A stretch of DNA of 50,778 nucleotides from positions 1-50,778 of the IMG/VR virus record IMGVR_UViG_3300025892_000031; one strand, 5' to 3'. This document shows positions 31,434 through 38,805 of this stretch, one piece after another. The notes below the pieces were generated by a model that was given only the letters and a program-made list of their open reading frames with translations, searched no databases and was not told where the DNA came from. This DNA is from a virus. Position numbers and translations under genes: made by a program. Within the stretch, counting starts at the first letter, position 1, and each line of letters begins with the position of its first letter.

Positions 31434-31451
31434 TTTTCTATCTCTCCTTGT

Positions 31452-31469
31452 ATTAGTTAATTAACTAAT
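31452..31469 (-). repeat. Perfect 18-bp palindrome in the gp23 leader
   Basis: ATTAGTTAATTAACTAAT, self-complementary over all 18 bases, 6 nt upstream of AAGGAG of gp23. Similar perfect AT-rich palindromes lie in the leaders of gp22 and gp18. It may stabilise mRNA, mark processing or bind a dimeric protein. Confidence 0.75.
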
Positions 31470-31489
31470 CCTTACTTTAGGTAAGGATT
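31467..31489 (-). other. Hairpin spanning the gp22 stop codon
   Basis: Perfect 9-bp stem AATCCTTAC/GTAAGGATT with a 5-nt loop covers the last gp22 codons and stop. On the + strand it is followed by a T-run that is really the AAAAAAAAA of gp22 codons. Together with the adjoining palindrome it separates gp22 from gp23. Confidence 0.55.
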
Positions 31490-32824
31490 TTTTTTTGTTT
31501 TACTAATTGCAGCAGTATATGCAGCCATTGATTCAGATAAATCTAAACCAGCATTATTTTCTGCTACTTCATTAGATTCAGTATCACTTACTTTAACTTT
31601 TGGAAAGTATGATTCTTTTAAAGTTTCAACACTTTTTCTAAAGCTTTCAGCATCTGTATACTCAATATTTTCTGCTAAACCTTTAAGTTTATCAACTTCA
31701 GTTGCAGCCAAATCAGCAGATACATCATTGATAATATCTGTTCTTATTGATTCTGCAATTTTTTGATTTAACTCAACGTTTTTCTCAATAGATTTGTTAA
31801 CTTCTTCTTTTAACTTTTCTATCTCAGCAGCTTGATTCTCAATTACGTCATATTTCTCTTGTGGAACATTGATGTAATGAGATTCAAATAAAGATTTAAG
31901 ACCACCAATAAAATCTTCAGTGATTTCATTTCTTAATCCTTTTTCTATTGCTAATTCGTTTTCTTTCATCCACTCCTCAACAACATAATTTAGATAAGCA
32001 TCAACTTTTTCAACTATTTCTTCTTTAACAGAAGCAACACCTTCGTTTACTTTAGTTTCGTATTCACTTTCTAAACTTTCAATTTCTTCGACAAGTTTTG
32101 CTTTAACAGCAGACTCAAAAATTGTAGCAGCTTTTATTTTGAATTCCTCAGAAAGGTCTTCACCATCAGTTAGAGCAGCAACATCTTCTTTCATGTTCAT
32201 ATCTTTAACTTTATCTTTAGCTGTCATCATTTCTTTCTTAGCTTCTTTTTCTTTGTCAGCTATTTCAGAAACTTCTTTTTTCTTTTCGTCTTCTTCTTTG
32301 TCAGCAACTTCTTTAACGTCTTCTTTTTTCTTCTCGTCTTCTTCTTTGTCAGCGACTTCCTTAACATCTTTCTTCTCGTCTTCTTTTTCTTCAGACTTAT
32401 CGTTTTTCTTGTCAAGGTATTTTTTAAGACCTGCAGGTAACTCACCTTCTTTCATATCTTCTTTATCTTTAGAAGCTTTCATCATCTCTTTTTTTTCATC
32501 ATCTTTATGAGCTACTTCTTTCATGTCTTCTTTTTCTTTTTCGTCTTTCTTCTCGTCAGCTTCGTAAGCAGCAGCCACAGTTTCTTTTTCTTTGTCTGCT
32601 TCTTTTTCTGCTTTTAGAGTAGGCATTGCGTCCGCTGTACCTGCACTTTTTTGTTGTGGGTCACCAGTAATGTGATTAACCCCTTGTGCGAAATCTATTT
32701 TTGCGTCTGTCGGCGAAGTAACTGCTTTTGTAATAACTTGTTGTACAGTTGCTTGTAGCGACTTTGCTGGTTCAGCTGGAGCGGCATTTTTCGTTGGCAA
32801 ATCTGCCATTGTTTTGTCAGCCAT
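31472..32824 (-). CDS. 22: Prohead core scaffold, gp22-like
   Basis: Scaffold protein by position between gp21 and gp23 and by composition. It is Lys/Glu-rich, with a low-complexity region at roughly residues 80-200 that contains near-identical DVKEVADKEEDEKKKE repeats, then coiled-coil segments (about 230-400: VEEIESLESEYETKVNEGVA and VIENQAAEIEKLKEEVNKSI). Its 450 aa far exceed T4 gp22 (269 aa) because of the repeat region. GAGGAGATAG lies upstream. The leader carries an 18-bp palindrome and a TATAAATA box. It should be degraded by gp21 during maturation. Confidence 0.88.
   Translation of the reverse strand: MADKTMADLPTKNAAPAEPAKSLQATVQQVITKAVTSPTDAKIDFAQGVNHITGDPQQKSAGTADAMPTLKAEKEADKEKETVAAAYEADEKKDEKEKEDMKEVAHKDDEKKEMMKASKDKEDMKEGELPAGLKKYLDKKNDKSEEKEDEKKDVKEVADKEEDEKKKEDVKEVADKEEDEKKKEVSEIADKEKEAKKEMMTAKDKVKDMNMKEDVAALTDGEDLSEEFKIKAATIFESAVKAKLVEEIESLESEYETKVNEGVASVKEEIVEKVDAYLNYVVEEWMKENELAIEKGLRNEITEDFIGGLKSLFESHYINVPQEKYDVIENQAAEIEKLKEEVNKSIEKNVELNQKIAESIRTDIINDVSADLAATEVDKLKGLAENIEYTDAESFRKSVETLKESYFPKVKVSDTESNEVAENNAGLDLSESMAAYTAAISKTKKNPYLK
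32251..32395 (-). repeat. Tandem repeat coding Lys/Glu-rich segments in gp22
   Basis: Three imperfect units of about 45-48 bases, each with CTTTGTCAGC...ACTTC...TTCTCGTCTTCTT on the + strand, encode the (DV)KEVADKEEDEKKKE series. The copies differ at a few bases, so slippage or unequal recombination probably built them. Confidence 0.7.
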
Positions 32825-32852
32825 TGTTCTATCTCCTCAATAGTTTATTTGT

Positions 32853-32870
32853 TAATTATTGCAATAATTA
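32853..32870 (-). repeat. Perfect 18-bp palindrome in the gp22 leader
   Basis: TAATTATTGCAATAATTA, fully self-complementary, between the late box (32900-32907) and the Shine-Dalgarno sequence of gp22. A second short palindrome, CCCTAGGG, lies at about 32877-32884. Confidence 0.75.
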
Positions 32871-32899
32871 CACCATCCCCTAGGGAATGTGTCAATTAC

Positions 32900-32907
32900 T
32901 ATTTATA
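32900..32907 (-). promoter_or_regulatory. T4-type late promoter box of gp22
   Basis: Minus-strand TATAAATA, 75 nt upstream of the gp22 ATG and just after the gp21 stop. The long leader contains the palindromes and a GAGGAG ribosome site. Confidence 0.75.
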
Positions 32908-32910
32908 AAA

Positions 32911-33555
32911 TTACAGCTTTTTAAGAAAAGATTCGAATACTAGAGCGTTTTTTTCAGCTCTTGCAATTCTCTCTTTACTCTCTGCCTGTAACTTTAATTC
33001 TTCTACTTCTTGCTCTTTCAATATCCCATTATTCCAAACCCACTCTTTGCCTTCCATAATACCTTCTACGTAAGCTTCTGGAGCACTTGGGTCTGCGACT
33101 ATATCAGCCGCGGTTGCAAGATAAAAATCATTTTTGACTACATTAGCACCACCTACATTTGTAAGTGTGCCCATTCCTCTGCTTGAAACTCCAAGACTAG
33201 CGCCCTCATCAATTAAACTTTTCACTATTTTTCCATATGGGGTATCTAATACTCGTGCTTCGCCTATAAAATTACTGCCTTCGGGTGTAAGAGCTTTGAT
33301 CATGTGCGATACTCTTTCTAAATTTACTGTCGGGCCATCAGGATGACCAAGTTCGCCAAAAGCTCTGTTTTTTTCTATGAACTCTCTATTATATCTAATT
33401 ACTTCTTTTTGAAGTATCTCTTTAGGATAGATTCTTCCATTTCTATTTTTAACATCTGATTGCATGAATATACCTTTGATAGAATAGCTTTTCTTACCAT
33501 TCTTTTCTTCTACAATATATTGTGCGTTACTTATTTCTTCGGTAATTAATTTCAT
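32911..33555 (-). CDS. 21: Prohead protease gp21
   Basis: Serine protease of the herpesvirus-assemblin-like type that cleaves scaffold and capsid proteins inside the prohead. Catalytic His71 is in FGELGHPDGPTV, and Ser124 or Ser125 in LGVSSRGMGTL. The N-terminal KGIFMQSDVKNRNGRIYPKE matches T4-like gp21. Its 214 aa match T4 (212 aa). A TATAAATA box lies 30 nt upstream. Confidence 0.95.
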   Translation of the reverse strand: MKLITEEISNAQYIVEEKNGKKSYSIKGIFMQSDVKNRNGRIYPKEILQKEVIRYNREFIEKNRAFGELGHPDGPTVNLERVSHMIKALTPEGSNFIGEARVLDTPYGKIVKSLIDEGASLGVSSRGMGTLTNVGGANVVKNDFYLATAADIVADPSAPEAYVEGIMEGKEWVWNNGILKEQEVEELKLQAESKERIARAEKNALVFESFLKKL

Positions 33556-33585
33556 TTGTATCTATCTCTAATTTTTCTCTAATAC

Positions 33586-33593
33586 TATTTATA
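33586..33593 (-). promoter_or_regulatory. T4-type late promoter box of gp21
   Basis: Minus-strand TATAAATA between the 130-aa gene and gp21, 30 nt from the ATG at 33555. Confidence 0.75.
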
Positions 33594-33600
33594 CTTTTTA

Positions 33601-33993
33601 TTACCTAAACTCAACAATAATAGTGTAATTATCACCACTTGCAAAGTTTTTTGTGGATAGTAAAATATCACCTGTTGGGGACGTAGCGTTGTTTACAATC
33701 TCATTTCCCGATGTTCTTAAATCCCAATAACCGTTACCTGACAATAATAATGCTGTAGAATTAGTGTTACCATCCCATATCAACTCAACAGTTGATTTAC
33801 TATTTGCAGTGTTTATAGAATACCAAATCTTACTGATTTTTCTATTACCATCTTCGGTCATAAAAGTTAGTTCAGAAGCATCAACTTTTTTAACTAAAGT
33901 CTCTCCTGTACCGTCAGATATATTTGTTAATTTTGTAACAAATTTTACGCCAGATGTATCTGCTATCGTTTGTGTAGTTACCGTGTCAGCCAT
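33601..33993 (-). CDS. Putative virion protein, 130 aa
   Basis: Unrecognised beta-rich protein (repeated Thr/Ser/Gly/Asn, IWYSINTANSKSTVELIWDG, ALLLSGNGYWDL, final DNYTIIVEFR). It lies in the head gene cluster between gp20 and gp21 and just after the 82-aa gene, where T4-like marine phages carry small structural genes. A capsid-decoration or fibre-like role is inference. No signal peptide. Confidence 0.7.
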   Translation of the reverse strand: MADTVTTQTIADTSGVKFVTKLTNISDGTGETLVKKVDASELTFMTEDGNRKISKIWYSINTANSKSTVELIWDGNTNSTALLLSGNGYWDLRTSGNEIVNNATSPTGDILLSTKNFASGDNYTIIVEFR

Positions 33994-34001
33994 GTTTTAT
34001 C

Positions 34002-34250
34002 CTAACTTCTTGGTGAACCTACAGCAGATGCTTTAGATGTAGCGCAAGTAATTTTGTCTTTTGGTGCTTTTTCAATTATTAATGTATCACCACTTGCAAT
34101 ATAAACAGAACCTAAAGTTACACTGTCACCATCTGTTACTGTCAATGTAGTATTTGAAGTAGCATGTACTCTTACAAAACAAGCATTGCCAATAGTATTT
34201 GCACTTGGATTATCTACATTACTTCCTTTTACTATAAATGTTTGTGCCAT
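34002..34250 (-). CDS. Putative small virion protein, 82 aa
   Basis: Unrecognised. Beta-rich: MAQTFIVKGSNVDNPSANTI, CFVRVHATSNTTLTVTDGDS, VYIASGDTLIIEKAPKDKIT. The pattern MAQxFI...VRVH...LTVTDGD...IEK is common among small unassigned proteins of marine T4-like phages found in virions (recalled). It is 8 nt before the 130-aa gene and 4 nt after the 84-aa gene, so it is co-transcribed. Confidence 0.7.
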   Translation of the reverse strand: MAQTFIVKGSNVDNPSANTIGNACFVRVHATSNTTLTVTDGDSVTLGSVYIASGDTLIIEKAPKDKITCATSKASAVGSPRS

Positions 34251-34254
34251 TTTT

Positions 34255-34509
34255 TTACCTTCTTAAAATTGTTAATGTTTCTTTATCAAAATAATTCATT
34301 AAATCATTCACCTTTACATTATATTGTTTTGCAGCGTTATTAACATTTTTTTCAAAATTAGCAATAACGTCACCGTCTTTATCAGTCACTCTAAACACCA
34401 TATCAACAGCACGCTTCATTTTAGGCGTGAGTTTGTTATACTGCCTAGTACGTTTATAATCGTTAGCTTCAGTTATATTATCTTTTATAAAATTACTGAG
34501 CCACTTCAT
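34255..34509 (-). CDS. Small head-region protein at the gp68 position, 84 aa
   Basis: The frame is open to an ATG at 34623, but that would overlap the 84-aa gp67-position gene by over 130 nt. I chose ATG 34509 (MKWLSNFIKDN...), leaving a 17-nt overlap. The protein is helical and charged: ITEANDYKRTRQYNKLTPKM, KRAVDMVFRVTDKDGDVIAN, YFDKETLTILRR. By gene order (20-67-68-21) it sits where T4 gp68, a prohead core protein, would be. Sequence similarity to gp68 is not evident to me. Confidence 0.6.
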   Translation of the reverse strand: MKWLSNFIKDNITEANDYKRTRQYNKLTPKMKRAVDMVFRVTDKDGDVIANFEKNVNNAAKQYNVKVNDLMNYFDKETLTILRR

Positions 34510-34747
34510 CACTTGCAACCTCTGATGAAGCTGTTTCTGCAGCCTGATCATTACCTGAGAATGGATTAGCTTCAGGTGTTTCGACACTAACTTGTCCTGT
34601 AAACATAGATTTTGCCACATCACCTTTCACACTATCTAAAGAAGCACTAACTTTATCAGCAAGAGCGTTTCTAATGTCTTCTCCTGCTTGTTTGTTATCT
34701 CCAGTTTGCAGTGAGTTTACAAATTTATTTAAGTTTTCGTTACTCAT
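34493..34747 (-). CDS. Prohead core protein at the gp67 position, 84 aa
   Basis: Small acidic protein (MSNENLNKFVNSLQTGDNKQ, EDIRNALADKVSASLDSVKG, then an Ala/Glu/Ser-rich tail). Directly downstream of the portal gene, the same slot and size as T4 gp67 (80 aa). Composition and position support a prohead core component. Its start overlaps the gp20 stop by 8 nt. Confidence 0.65.
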   Translation of the reverse strand: MSNENLNKFVNSLQTGDNKQAGEDIRNALADKVSASLDSVKGDVAKSMFTGQVSVETPEANPFSGNDQAAETASSEVASDEVAQ

Positions 34748-36257
34748 CTTTTATCTCCTGATTATTATTTTGTTGAGGTTGCTCTGAAGCAGCCTCTTGT
34801 TCAATTTGATTATCTATTTCTAATATTTCTTGTTCATTTTGTTTTAGAATTTTTGTTCTAATATATTCGTTAGAGAAATATTTACCAACATATCCTTCTA
34901 ATGATTGAGCAAGTTGTACTCTTTCTTTCATCATTTCACTGTTTTTCAATTCAGCAAAATAGCCATCTTGTAAGAAAGAATATGTTATATCTCCCATTAT
35001 TGAGTCCCATTCTTCGGGTGCAATTATACCTTTTAAAATTAATTGAGTTTTTAAAAGATCATGGAATAACATAGTAAATTTCTTTCTCAATCTACCCACA
35101 AATTTAGTAAATTTAACTTCATCTCTACTAATTTCTGCAGCTCGACCAAGATTAAAACCTTGACCACCTTCTAACCTACTAATTGGTATATTTAATGAAC
35201 GATATAATTTCTTTTGGAAATATTCTATATCGGCAATCTCACCTAAATTTTGACCACCGGGTAAAGTAGTAATTTCAGTTCCTCTACCACCTTCTCTACG
35301 TGGCAACCAAAAATCTTCTAACATACTCATCTTATTTCTATCATCTCTGATTTCACCTGTAGATGCATCATAGACCATTTTATTTCTATATCTTGCCATA
35401 ACATCTCTTAAATATTGTTCGGCCTTTACTTTAGGTAAGTTACCTACGTCAATATAAAATATTCTTCTTTCAGGCGCTCGAGCAATTCTGTATATTACAA
35501 CAGCATCTTCAATCATTCTTAATTGATTAACTGGTTTAATTGCTTTATGTAAATAAGATAAAACTTGATTTTGTGTTTGATCTATTAATCCTGAAGGACA
35601 ATAAGCAATAGCATCTGTTGCTATTCTCAATCCACCTGCATTAGATGTTGCAGTTGGATGTATTCCTCTTTCATTGAATATATAATATTCTTGGAATTTG
35701 TTTTCAAAAGCAAAAGAACTTGGCATTCCATCTGTTCTTTGTTTTCGCACTTCTCTAATCTTTTTAATTTTTCTAGGATCGATATATCTTAACTCTGTTA
35801 TACCTAATCTAGGAGAATCTTTGTCTATAATTTTATGATAAAATAATCTACCATCCACGTACCATCTTCTAAAAATGTCGTGGCCTTTTATATCAAAGTT
35901 TAATAACTTTAATATTTCAGAAAACGATTCTCGTATTTTCTTTTTAACTCCTTCACTGTACTCAATTTTACTTAAATCTAAATGTACAGACTGTTGATTT
36001 TCATTAGATACAATTGATTCAGATATAATATCTTCAATTGCTAAATCACATTCTGGATGTAAAGCAACTTCCCTATATCTTCTAATTAAATCTAACTCAT
36101 TTCTAGCTGTAACATCAAAACCTCCATAAGACGCAAAAAATCCACCAGCGGGAACGGTTTGTGTACCGTCCTCCGCTTGAGGTGGAACTATATTTTGTCT
36201 TGGATCGGTCGAAGGACCTTTCAGTCTTTCAATTTTAAACCCAAATAGCTCTGCCAT
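34740..36257 (-). CDS. 20: Portal vertex protein gp20
   Basis: Dodecameric portal at the special head vertex, the DNA entry and tail attachment ring. Family segments include YREVALHPECDLAIEDIISE, RRWYVDGRLFYHKIID, ELRYIDPRKIKKIREV, RAPERRIFYIDVGNLPK, YRNKMVYDASTGEIRDDR, FWLPRREGGRGTEITTLPGG and LNIPISRLEG. Its 505 aa match T4 gp20 (524 aa). AGGAGATATT precedes the ATG. The C-terminus is Gln/Asn-rich. Confidence 0.96.
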   Translation of the reverse strand: MAELFGFKIERLKGPSTDPRQNIVPPQAEDGTQTVPAGGFFASYGGFDVTARNELDLIRRYREVALHPECDLAIEDIISESIVSNENQQSVHLDLSKIEYSEGVKKKIRESFSEILKLLNFDIKGHDIFRRWYVDGRLFYHKIIDKDSPRLGITELRYIDPRKIKKIREVRKQRTDGMPSSFAFENKFQEYYIFNERGIHPTATSNAGGLRIATDAIAYCPSGLIDQTQNQVLSYLHKAIKPVNQLRMIEDAVVIYRIARAPERRIFYIDVGNLPKVKAEQYLRDVMARYRNKMVYDASTGEIRDDRNKMSMLEDFWLPRREGGRGTEITTLPGGQNLGEIADIEYFQKKLYRSLNIPISRLEGGQGFNLGRAAEISRDEVKFTKFVGRLRKKFTMLFHDLLKTQLILKGIIAPEEWDSIMGDITYSFLQDGYFAELKNSEMMKERVQLAQSLEGYVGKYFSNEYIRTKILKQNEQEILEIDNQIEQEAASEQPQQNNNQEIKDE

Positions 36258-36294
36258 AATTTAATATCTCCTGTTACTAATACTTATAATGGAA

Positions 36295-36822
36295 TTAAGT
36301 AGTAGTATTTGTTTCAAAGTATTGGTATCTATGCGTAGCAGTAAATGATTCTACTGTGTTGTTAGTACCATAATCCAGACCAATGTCATCCAATGTAATT
36401 GGAAACAATCCTCTGAACGTGTATGATTTAATCACATTACCATTTCGGTCTAATTGATCAACGAAAGCATCAACTTGATAATCAGCAGGATTTACTAATC
36501 CTTCATTATCAGACATATTATTAATTCCGTTCAACCATCTTTCATATGCGTTACGAATTAAGAAGTCAGTATCATTTAACATAGTAGTAGTCCATGGACT
36601 AAATGTTCTATCTCCTGATACATATAACTCTCTACCTCTAAATGGAATAGGCACTTCAGTGACCGACATTCCAGGCAGACTTGTTGATGTACATAAGAAA
36701 GACATTGTTTCAGTCTCTCCACCTACACTTGCAAATCCAGGGAAAGGCATTGTTACTCTAAACTGATTAGCACGAGCTCCACCGCCTCTTAACTTACTTT
36801 TAAAGTCATTTATATTTGGCAT
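36295..36822 (-). CDS. 19: Tail tube protein gp19
   Basis: Hexameric inner tail tube subunit. Identified by position after gp18 (3 nt) and by ANQFRVTMPFPGFA, SFLCTSTSLPGMSVTEVPIP, FRGRELYVSGDRTFSPWTTT, then FRGLFPITLDDIGLDYGTNN. Its 175 aa match T4 gp19 (163 aa). GTAGGAGCG lies upstream. A second protein with the same pattern is at 29118-29744. Confidence 0.95.
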   Translation of the reverse strand: MPNINDFKSKLRGGGARANQFRVTMPFPGFASVGGETETMSFLCTSTSLPGMSVTEVPIPFRGRELYVSGDRTFSPWTTTMLNDTDFLIRNAYERWLNGINNMSDNEGLVNPADYQVDAFVDQLDRNGNVIKSYTFRGLFPITLDDIGLDYGTNNTVESFTATHRYQYFETNTTT

Positions 36823-36824
36823 GA

Positions 36825-38735
36825 TTACGCTCCTACTACTTCTTCAAATGCAACACCTGTTCTTGTTGCAACGAATTGAAGTGTTATAAAGTTAATTGAT
36901 CTAGCAGGTTTAACAAAAATATCTGCTCTAAACTCATTTCTATCAACTACAATGTCAGGAGAATTATTAGTTTCATCACACACTACTAAAAAGTCTGTGA
37001 TACCTCTTCTACCTTGCACATCTCTTAGGAATGGCTCTACAATATTTCTAAATTGAGCTCTAGTGAATTCATCATTGAATTCAAATAACTGAAATTTAGA
37101 AGCAGTTGCGACTGCCTTTTCTAAAGTGATAAAAAGTCTTCTTACATTTATTCTGTCAAACGCACTAGGAGTAGTTAATCCTGTTTTGTCACCAAATAGA
37201 ACAGTACCTTGTCCTGGGAAAGTAACAACTGGATTAATTCTAGCTCTGTATAACGTGTCTCTTTGTGTTTTTGTTGGATTGTATGCTAATTTAACAGCAC
37301 CTCTAATTACTCCTCTGTTATATCCAGCAGGAGAAAACCAAGTATCTGCAATTAAATCTGTTCTTGCAGCCAAACCAGCAATATCACCGTTTAATGGCAC
37401 ATATCTAAAAACATCATTGTATCTATCGTAAGTGTATTTGTATCCACTGTCAAACACTACATATGATGACGATCTGATTGCATCAAAAAAAGCTTTTACG
37501 TTATTTGTTTGTGTTTCTGAATTTGTTACGCCTACTACGTCACTTCTTTCAGGTGAAGCAAAAACAATTGCATCTTTTCTATTTTCTGCAATTGTAATTA
37601 AGTTATCTACATGAGTAGCATCACCCTTAGCAGCAATGATTAAGTTAACATCAACTGTTTCAGCGTCTGCAAATTTTTCATAAGCAGTTTTCTTTTCTCC
37701 AACTGTAGAAGCTGAACCATCTGAACCACCTGATAAACTTTCATTACTCACACTTGTTACTGAAGTATAAGTTGTTCCTGATGCAGCGTTACCCCAATTT
37801 GAACCAGATGCATTATGATCCATCCAATATACGTATTGAGATTTATTGTAAATAACATCTGGATAGTAATTAGTGTCGCCTTGTGGTGTTTTCGCATCTG
37901 AAGCTTTTGATAATGAATCATAAACTTCTAATACTGAACCTGCAAGACCTGTGATACCACCGTCTTCGTCAATTACAACTACATGTAATTCATCACCTGA
38001 ACCGTTTCTGTCTGAAACATAAGGTGAAGTTCCTGGTGCAGCTGCAACTAAATCGTAATATTGCCATCGTCTTCTAACAGCATTGCCGTTAGAAACAGCA
38101 GTATGTAAACCACCAACACCTGATGGGTGTCTTACGATAGTTAATGTTGTACTTGCGATATTTGTTATTCTGTATTCGTATCCGCCTGTTTCAGCAAAAT
38201 TTACGATATCTCCTACTGATAAACCAGTAGCAGATGCAACATCAATTGTTGTATCCCCTACAGCTGCATTTGATGATGCAATTGTAGTTTTTGATGTTTC
38301 TTCATAAACTGTTGATGAAGCACAAACTGAAACTTTAATGTTATTACCCCAAACACCAGCTGTTCTTGCAGCCCAAAGTCCTATTGAAGCTGATCCATCG
38401 CTGTGATTGTCTTGGTAGTCTGTTGTATTTTTTACTAATAAACCACTGCCGTTAGCAGTTGCGTTTAATAATCCTGTACCTGTTGCACGTACAACTCTTA
38501 GTGTATTTCCGTACTGTAAAAAATTAGCAGCACTAAAAAAATACTCAAAGTTTGTTGAATCAGGTTTACCAAATGTTTCAACTAAATTTTTTTCTGAAGA
38601 AATTGACACAATTTCGTCAACAGGTCCTTGTGAAAAATCTCCAGCGATCGCAGCTATAGATGTTGCGACAGCGGGTATTACATTTGTTAAATCTTTTTCT
38701 TGTACGACAACACCTGGTGAAACTTGAAATGCCAT
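36825..38735 (-). CDS. 18: Contractile tail sheath protein gp18
   Basis: The sheath contracts to drive the tube through the envelope. The start MAFQVSPGVVVQEKDLTNVI is typical of sheath proteins; the C-terminal half has SPAGYNRGVIRGAVKLAYNP, FDRINVRRLFITLEKAVATA, FEFNDEFTRAQFRNIVEPFL and FRADIFVKPARSINFITLQF. Its 636 aa match T4 gp18 (659 aa). AGAGGAGAA precedes the ATG, with a 16-bp palindrome immediately upstream. Confidence 0.97.
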   Translation of the reverse strand: MAFQVSPGVVVQEKDLTNVIPAVATSIAAIAGDFSQGPVDEIVSISSEKNLVETFGKPDSTNFEYFFSAANFLQYGNTLRVVRATGTGLLNATANGSGLLVKNTTDYQDNHSDGSASIGLWAARTAGVWGNNIKVSVCASSTVYEETSKTTIASSNAAVGDTTIDVASATGLSVGDIVNFAETGGYEYRITNIASTTLTIVRHPSGVGGLHTAVSNGNAVRRRWQYYDLVAAAPGTSPYVSDRNGSGDELHVVVIDEDGGITGLAGSVLEVYDSLSKASDAKTPQGDTNYYPDVIYNKSQYVYWMDHNASGSNWGNAASGTTYTSVTSVSNESLSGGSDGSASTVGEKKTAYEKFADAETVDVNLIIAAKGDATHVDNLITIAENRKDAIVFASPERSDVVGVTNSETQTNNVKAFFDAIRSSSYVVFDSGYKYTYDRYNDVFRYVPLNGDIAGLAARTDLIADTWFSPAGYNRGVIRGAVKLAYNPTKTQRDTLYRARINPVVTFPGQGTVLFGDKTGLTTPSAFDRINVRRLFITLEKAVATASKFQLFEFNDEFTRAQFRNIVEPFLRDVQGRRGITDFLVVCDETNNSPDIVVDRNEFRADIFVKPARSINFITLQFVATRTGVAFEEVVGA

Positions 38736-38750
38736 ATATGTTGTTCTCCT

Positions 38751-38766
38751 CTTATTAGCTAATAAG
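38751..38766 (-). repeat. Perfect 16-bp palindrome in the gp18 leader
   Basis: CTTATTAGCTAATAAG, fully self-complementary and directly abutting AGGAG of gp18. It resembles the gp23 and gp22 leader palindromes in place and AT-rich make-up. Confidence 0.75.
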
Positions 38767-38784
38767 TATCATTAATCTCGTTTA

Positions 38785-38792
38785 TATTTATG
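38785..38792 (-). promoter_or_regulatory. Late promoter box of gp18 (CATAAATA)
   Basis: Minus-strand CATAAATA, 49 nt upstream of the gp18 ATG, in the gp17-gp18 gap. It fits NATAAATA with one mismatch to the T4 consensus. Confidence 0.5.
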
Positions 38793-38805
38793 ATAATTAA
38801 AATCT

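Noticed and set aside
31476-31496. Plus-strand intrinsic terminator at the gp22 stop
   Set aside because: The T-run is the complement of Lys/Asn codons of gp22, and no plus-strand gene runs into it.
32139-32510. Plus-strand Ser/Phe-rich ORF of 123 aa and a Lys-rich minus ORF at 32260-32445
   Set aside because: Both are frame shadows of the repetitive Lys/Glu-coding part of gp22.
34510-34623. Upstream extension of the gp68-position gene to ATG 34623
   Set aside because: It lies wholly inside the gp67-position gene and reads as low-quality sequence; ATG 34509 gives a compact overlap.
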